This document shows positions 60,207 through 64,000 of a stretch of DNA of 64,000 nt, piece after piece. Source of the stretch: Novosphingobium guangzhouense (GTDB lineage: Bacteria > Pseudomonadota > Alphaproteobacteria > Sphingomonadales > Sphingomonadaceae); NCBI RefSeq assembly GCF_002896965.1, contig NZ_LYMM01000095.1, positions 1 to 64,000 of the forward strand, given 5' to 3'. Position 1 is the stretch's first letter; every line of letters starts with the position of its first letter. The notes below the pieces were generated by a model. That model saw only the letters and a program-made list of their open reading frames with translations. It did not search any database and was not told where the DNA came from. Made by a program: the position numbers and the translations under genes.

Positions 60207-62540
60207 ATGAAACCCGCCATGCGCCGTTGGGTGGCGGCCCTTGTGGCCGCGCTTGCCCTGCCGCCCGTTTCAGGGGCAGGCCCGGCATGCGCGCAGCAGG
60301 TCGCCGCGATCGAGCCGCTGCCGGTAGGCGTCGTGCTCAATGGGCAGACGATCGCCCAGCCCGGCCTGCTGGTGATCCGTGAAGGGCGCCTGCTTGCGCG
60401 GCGCAGCGACATGGAAAGCTGGGGCCTTGCCGCCCATTCGCTGAACGCATCCGGAGGCAATGCCGAAACCTTTGATGGTGAAAGCTACGTCGCGCTGGAC
60501 CGGGTGAAGGGGTTGGTCGCACGGCTTGACGGAGATGGGGCGACACTGCTGGTCGATGCCGACGTCAGCCTGTTTCCGCGCTTCACGTTCGATCCCGGCC
60601 GCCATGTCGTGCCGCTGGCGCAGACGATCCCGGCGCAGTTCCTCGATTATGATATGACGCTGTCCGACTGGAACGGCCATGCCAGGCTTGGCGGCTTCGT
60701 CGATGCGGGCCTGTCGGGGCCATGGGGCGTGGCCGATTCCAGCTTCCTTGTCGATAGCGACAGGGGCGGCGTGGTGCGGCTGGACACGGCCCTGCGCCGC
60801 GACTTTCCCGAACGACGCATGCGGCTTGTCGTGGGTGACGCGGTTGGCGCGGGTGCGCCGTGGAGCCGCCCGGTGCGCTACGGCGGCGTCTTTCTCGGCA
60901 CCGACTTTTCGCTCGACCCGCAGAGCATAAACTTTCCGCTTCCGGTCATTTCAGGCAGTGCGCTTACGGCCTCCACGGTGGAACTGATGGCACAGGCATC
61001 GCGCCAGTCGATGGATGTCGGTCCGGGCGCTTTCGACCTGACGCTGCAGCCGCGCCTGACCGGGGCCGGGCAGGTGACGATGAGCGTGCGCGACATGGCC
61101 GGCAACACGCGGCAGGTGACGCGCAGCTTCTACGCCAGCCCCAGCCTGCTGCGGCCGGGCCTTACCGAATTCGCATTCGAAGCCGGGGCGCTGCGCAAGG
61201 GCTTCGGTTTCGACAGCTTCGCCTATGGTCCGATGTTCGCCGCGGGTGGGGTGCGCAGGGGTATCACCAGCCGGCTCACCCTTGAAGGACGCATCGAAGT
61301 CAGCGGCAAGACGCGCATGGCGGGTCTGGGCGGCGCTATGGTGATCGGCGCGGTGGGCGAGGTGTCGGTGGCAGGCGCGGTGTCGCAGGGCGTCGCGGGC
61401 ACCGGCGTGCTGGTGCGCGCGCAGGCCCAGCGTGTAACCCCGGTCTACACCCTGACCGCCAGCTACGAGCGCGCCGATGCCCGCTTTCGCCAGGTGGGCG
61501 AGGGGCGCTTCAACGGCGGTGGGCGCAGCGAACTGGCAGTCGCCGCCGGGGTGTCGCTTGGCGACATCGGCAGCCTCAATGCCAGCTACGCGCGGCTGAC
61601 GCAGGGCATCGGCGCCGAGGCATCGACCCGGTTCGACCTCGCCTCGGCTTACTACACCGCAAACATCCGGGGCGCGTACCTTTCGGCTGGCGTGCAATAC
61701 ACGGCCTATCGCGACGGTCGCCGCAGCACGGGGCTGTTCGGATCGCTGACGGTCCCGCTTGGGCCCCGTCGCAATGCCTCCATCGTCGCTGAACCGGGCC
61801 GCGCCGCCGCCACCTTCAACCAGAGCCTGCCTGATCGCAGCGGCTTCGGTCTGCGTGCACTGGCCGGGCGGGAGCGGGGCGAGGCGTGGGTGGAAGGCGG
61901 CATCGCCTATCGCAGCGGTGCCGGGGATATCCGCTTCGACGCAGCGCAGCGGCGCGGGCAGAGCGGAGCACAACTGAACGTGCGCGGCAGCCTGCTGCGC
62001 GTCGATGGCAACCTTGTTGCCGGACAGCATCTCGACGATGGCTTCGCGCTGGTCGAAGTGGAAAGCGACACGCCCGTTACCGTGACAGTGGAGAACCGGC
62101 CGCGTCCGACGAAGGCGGCGCAGGGCAAGGACGTGATCGTCACGGGCCTGCAGCCTTACGCCGAAAACCGGATCGGTGTGGATGCCGCCGATGTGCCGAT
62201 CCAGGAAGACCTCGACACCGCGCAGCATGTGGTGGCGCCGGGCTGGCGGCAGGCGGTGCGGGTGCGCTTCGGCACGATCGGCGGGCAGGGGTTGCGCCTG
62301 CGCGTGCTCGATACCCACGGCGTTCCGGTCCAGACCGGATCGAGCGTTGCTTGGGCCGGTGGGTTGAGCGTCGTAGGTCATGACGGCGAGGTCTGGCTCG
62401 AAGGCTACCGGCGCAGTGCGGGAACCCTCACCATTTCCGGCGACGGCGGCCTTTGCCGGGCTGCAGTCCCGGTCGTGGCCGATGATGCGCGCCTTGCCGC
62501 CACTGCGGTAACGTGCGTGCGCGAGAACGAAAGGACGTGA
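60207..62540 (+). CDS. Outer-membrane usher protein (FimD/PapC/CsuD type)
   Basis: A 777-residue usher: signal peptide ending near GPACAQQ, N-terminal chaperone-docking domain, 24-stranded barrel region with middle plug, and C-terminal domains (MQPYAENRIG-like segment LQPYAENRIGVDAADVPIQ). It forms the secretion pore for pilin. Length is at the short end of Csu-type ushers. The downstream pilin ATG overlaps its stop. Confidence 0.92.
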   Translation: MKPAMRRWVAALVAALALPPVSGAGPACAQQVAAIEPLPVGVVLNGQTIAQPGLLVIREGRLLARRSDMESWGLAAHSLNASGGNAETFDGESYVALDRVKGLVARLDGDGATLLVDADVSLFPRFTFDPGRHVVPLAQTIPAQFLDYDMTLSDWNGHARLGGFVDAGLSGPWGVADSSFLVDSDRGGVVRLDTALRRDFPERRMRLVVGDAVGAGAPWSRPVRYGGVFLGTDFSLDPQSINFPLPVISGSALTASTVELMAQASRQSMDVGPGAFDLTLQPRLTGAGQVTMSVRDMAGNTRQVTRSFYASPSLLRPGLTEFAFEAGALRKGFGFDSFAYGPMFAAGGVRRGITSRLTLEGRIEVSGKTRMAGLGGAMVIGAVGEVSVAGAVSQGVAGTGVLVRAQAQRVTPVYTLTASYERADARFRQVGEGRFNGGGRSELAVAAGVSLGDIGSLNASYARLTQGIGAEASTRFDLASAYYTANIRGAYLSAGVQYTAYRDGRRSTGLFGSLTVPLGPRRNASIVAEPGRAAATFNQSLPDRSGFGLRALAGRERGEAWVEGGIAYRSGAGDIRFDAAQRRGQSGAQLNVRGSLLRVDGNLVAGQHLDDGFALVEVESDTPVTVTVENRPRPTKAAQGKDVIVTGLQPYAENRIGVDAADVPIQEDLDTAQHVVAPGWRQAVRVRFGTIGGQGLRLRVLDTHGVPVQTGSSVAWAGGLSVVGHDGEVWLEGYRRSAGTLTISGDGGLCRAAVPVVADDARLAATAVTCVRENERT

Positions 62541-63037
62541 TGATGAAGCTGGCCATTCGCCTTATCATGGCGCTTGGCGCCCTGGCCGGGGGAGTGATGC
62601 CCCCGGTAAGCGCCCAAGCGGCGGGCTGTACGGTCTGCATCTGCTCGATCTCTGTCACCAGCCTGAACTTCGGGACATACAATCCCGCGAACAGCGCGCC
62701 TACGACGGCGACGGCGTCGGCCACGGCAAACTGCATCTCGGTCACGCTGGCGATGAACGCCACGGTGGATTTTGCATTGAGTGCGGGCACGTCCGGGAAC
62801 GCTGCGGCGCGGCAGATGGCCAATGGCACCGCGCGGCTGAATTACAACATCTATCAGGATGCAGGCTATACCACCGTCTGGGGCAACGGCAGCAATGGCG
62901 GGACCGCGCAGTCGATGCAGATCGTCAATCTCTTGTCGTTCACCGGCACGAAGACCGCTTATGGCCGCATTCCGGCCAAGCAGTACGTCAAGACCGGGGT
63001 CTATTCGGATTCGATCATCGTGACCTTCACGTTCTAG
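62540..63037 (+). CDS. Second spore coat U-type protein (tip/minor pilin candidate)
   Basis: A 165-residue secreted protein; signal peptide ends near VSAQA-AGCTVC. One SCPU domain: SVTSLNFGTYNPANSAP, LNYNIYQDAGYTTVWGNG and IPAKQYVKTGVYSDSIIVTFTF. It has extra cysteines at the mature N-terminus (GCTVCICS). By position after the usher it resembles the Csu tip subunit, but the Csu tip adhesin has two domains and this has only one. Confidence 0.85.
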   Translation: MMKLAIRLIMALGALAGGVMPPVSAQAAGCTVCICSISVTSLNFGTYNPANSAPTTATASATANCISVTLAMNATVDFALSAGTSGNAAARQMANGTARLNYNIYQDAGYTTVWGNGSNGGTAQSMQIVNLLSFTGTKTAYGRIPAKQYVKTGVYSDSIIVTFTF

Positions 63038-63060
63038 AGCATATTCTGATCAGGCAGGAT
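63035..63060. repeat. Partial copy of the dispersed CTAGAGCAT element
   Basis: Shares CTAGAGCAT and TCAGG with the palindromic element at 3440-3486 at matching spacing, but its arms no longer pair well. It directly follows the pilus operon and overlaps the last stop codon. Confidence 0.4.
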
Positions 63061-63065
63061 CGCCT

Positions 63066-63839
63066 TCAGAAGATCGGCCAGGACTTCCAGATACTGAACA
63101 CGCTGGTGGCGATCAGCACCACCGATACGGCGGCCAGCAGGGTGCGCGGCTTGATGCGCTTGGCGAACAGGGCGCCGAAGGGCGCAGCGATGACGCCGCC
63201 GACGATCAGGCCGACCGTGGCCATCGTGAAGGCGGACAGGCCGATGGTCGAGATGAACGCGATCGAGATCGACGTCGTCAGCAGGAACTCCGCGGTGTTG
63301 ACGGTGCCGATGGTCTTGGCCGGTTCGCCGCCCTGAATCAGCAGGTTGGAGGTGACCACCGGGCCCCAGCCGCCGCCGCCCGCCGCATCAAGAAAGCCGC
63401 CCGCAAGCGCCAGCGGGGCCGTATATTTGGGGTCGGCGAAGCTGGGCTTGCGCATGCGGATGGAGCGGATCATCAGGTAGATGCCGATGCCGGTCAGATA
63501 GATCATGACATAAGGCTTCGCCACCGAGGCATCGATGCTGGACAGCAGGTAGGCGCCGCTGACGCCGCCCACGACACCTGCCGGAACCAGACGCAGGAAC
63601 AGGCCCCAGTTCACGTTGCGGTGCAGGATATGGCTGATGCCCGAAGTGCCGGTGGTGAACAGTTCGACCACATGGACACTTGCCGATGCTGCGGCCGGGG
63701 GAACGCCGACAATGCTGACCAGCAGCGTCTGGGTGATCACCCCGAAGGCCATGCCAAGCGCACCGTCGACGATCTGGGCAGCGAAACCGATGGCGATGAA
63801 GGGAGCGATTTCAGCTAGCGTCGGCAGCGAATCGAGCAT
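63066..63839 (-). CDS. TauE/SafE family sulfite/anion exporter
   Basis: A 257-residue membrane protein with about eight helices and the two repeated motifs of the family (FIAIGFAAQIVDGALGMAFGV, ALAGGFLDAAGGGGWGPVV). The second contains the GGG-WGP substrate signature. Members export sulfite or other small anions. Convergent with the pilus operon; alone on the minus strand within view. Confidence 0.92.
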   Translation of the reverse strand: MLDSLPTLAEIAPFIAIGFAAQIVDGALGMAFGVITQTLLVSIVGVPPAAASASVHVVELFTTGTSGISHILHRNVNWGLFLRLVPAGVVGGVSGAYLLSSIDASVAKPYVMIYLTGIGIYLMIRSIRMRKPSFADPKYTAPLALAGGFLDAAGGGGWGPVVTSNLLIQGGEPAKTIGTVNTAEFLLTTSISIAFISTIGLSAFTMATVGLIVGGVIAAPFGALFAKRIKPRTLLAAVSVVLIATSVFSIWKSWPIF

Positions 63840-64000
63840 TCGTGTTCCTCCTGGGGCGCAGGTTGGATCCGGTTGCGGCCGGTGACAGCCGCATACTGGC
63901 TATGCGATAGCCGCGCAGATGGAAACCGCGCGGATCAAATTGCGGGAAAAAGCCGTCCGGTCGTCCGGCGTATCAGGCTTTGATCCCAGATCGGTCGATC
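63840..64000. other. Region upstream of the TauE/SafE gene, to window end
   Basis: 161 bases with no supported gene. It should hold the minus-strand exporter's promoter; CCTCC at 63846-63850 gives a GGAGG ribosome site on that strand, 6 nt before the start. Confidence 0.5.

Overview
The window is high-GC alphaproteobacterial chromosome, most consistent with Sphingomonadaceae and probably Novosphingobium. The evidence is gene content and order only: an unbroken mraZ-to-ftsZ division/cell-wall cluster, a DAP-type MurE, an FtsZ C-terminal peptide IPRFLGRQ, paired sulfotransferase catabolic modules and a Csu-like pilus locus. No 16S gene or other direct taxonomic marker is present.

Left part (1-16.9 kb). 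The window opens inside a virB10-type gene followed by virB11, the tail of a type IV secretion operon. Next come two polyphosphate genes on the minus strand (ppx, ppk1). A three-gene plus-strand operon follows: a transglutaminase-DUF2126 protein, a permuted ATP-grasp/alpha-E fusion and a second transglutaminase. It belongs to a predicted but poorly characterised peptide-modification system. Then come a small protein with a Fur-box-like operator, a CMD-family protein with a sulfotransferase, and ccmAB for cytochrome c maturation.

Island (17.2-19.5 kb). After a pterin dehydratase gene lies the 3' half of a tRNA-Val(CAC), without its 5' half. Beside it is one gene of clearly lower GC, encoding a 484-residue protein with a PD-(D/E)xK nuclease core. 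Further on is a 21-bp-phased array of the 11-mer CAAGGTGACAC. I read this as a small integrated island with a candidate, apparently undescribed, single-gene defence nuclease. It is my main candidate for a new system.

Core part (19.5-52.7 kb). alkA, a 2Fe-2S ferredoxin and cysK lead into two small envelope genes. The cluster mraZ-rsmH-ftsL-ftsI-murE-murF-mraY-murD-ftsW-murG-murC-murB-DUF4262-ddl-ftsQ-ftsA-ftsZ follows, almost every junction being a 1-4 nt overlap. The presumed mraZ control region carries three helically phased GGG arrays that look like MraZ operators. Downstream are a TPR/SPOR protein, a YbjN-like protein, proC, a Bax-inhibitor-1 family membrane protein with a possible sigma-32 promoter, a proline-rich lipoprotein, tRNA-Ala(CGC), obgE, proB, an NAD(P)-binding protein and a bile-acid:sodium-type symporter.

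Right part (52.7-64 kb). A catabolic-looking set (DUF1214-like protein, sulfotransferase, zinc alcohol dehydrogenase, convergent MFS transporter, divergent type III CoA-transferase) has recognisable dyad operators. It is followed by a four-gene chaperone-usher pilus locus of the spore-coat-U/Csu type and a TauE/SafE-family exporter. Start sites were moved inward where the longest reading frame clearly ran past the conserved N-terminus.
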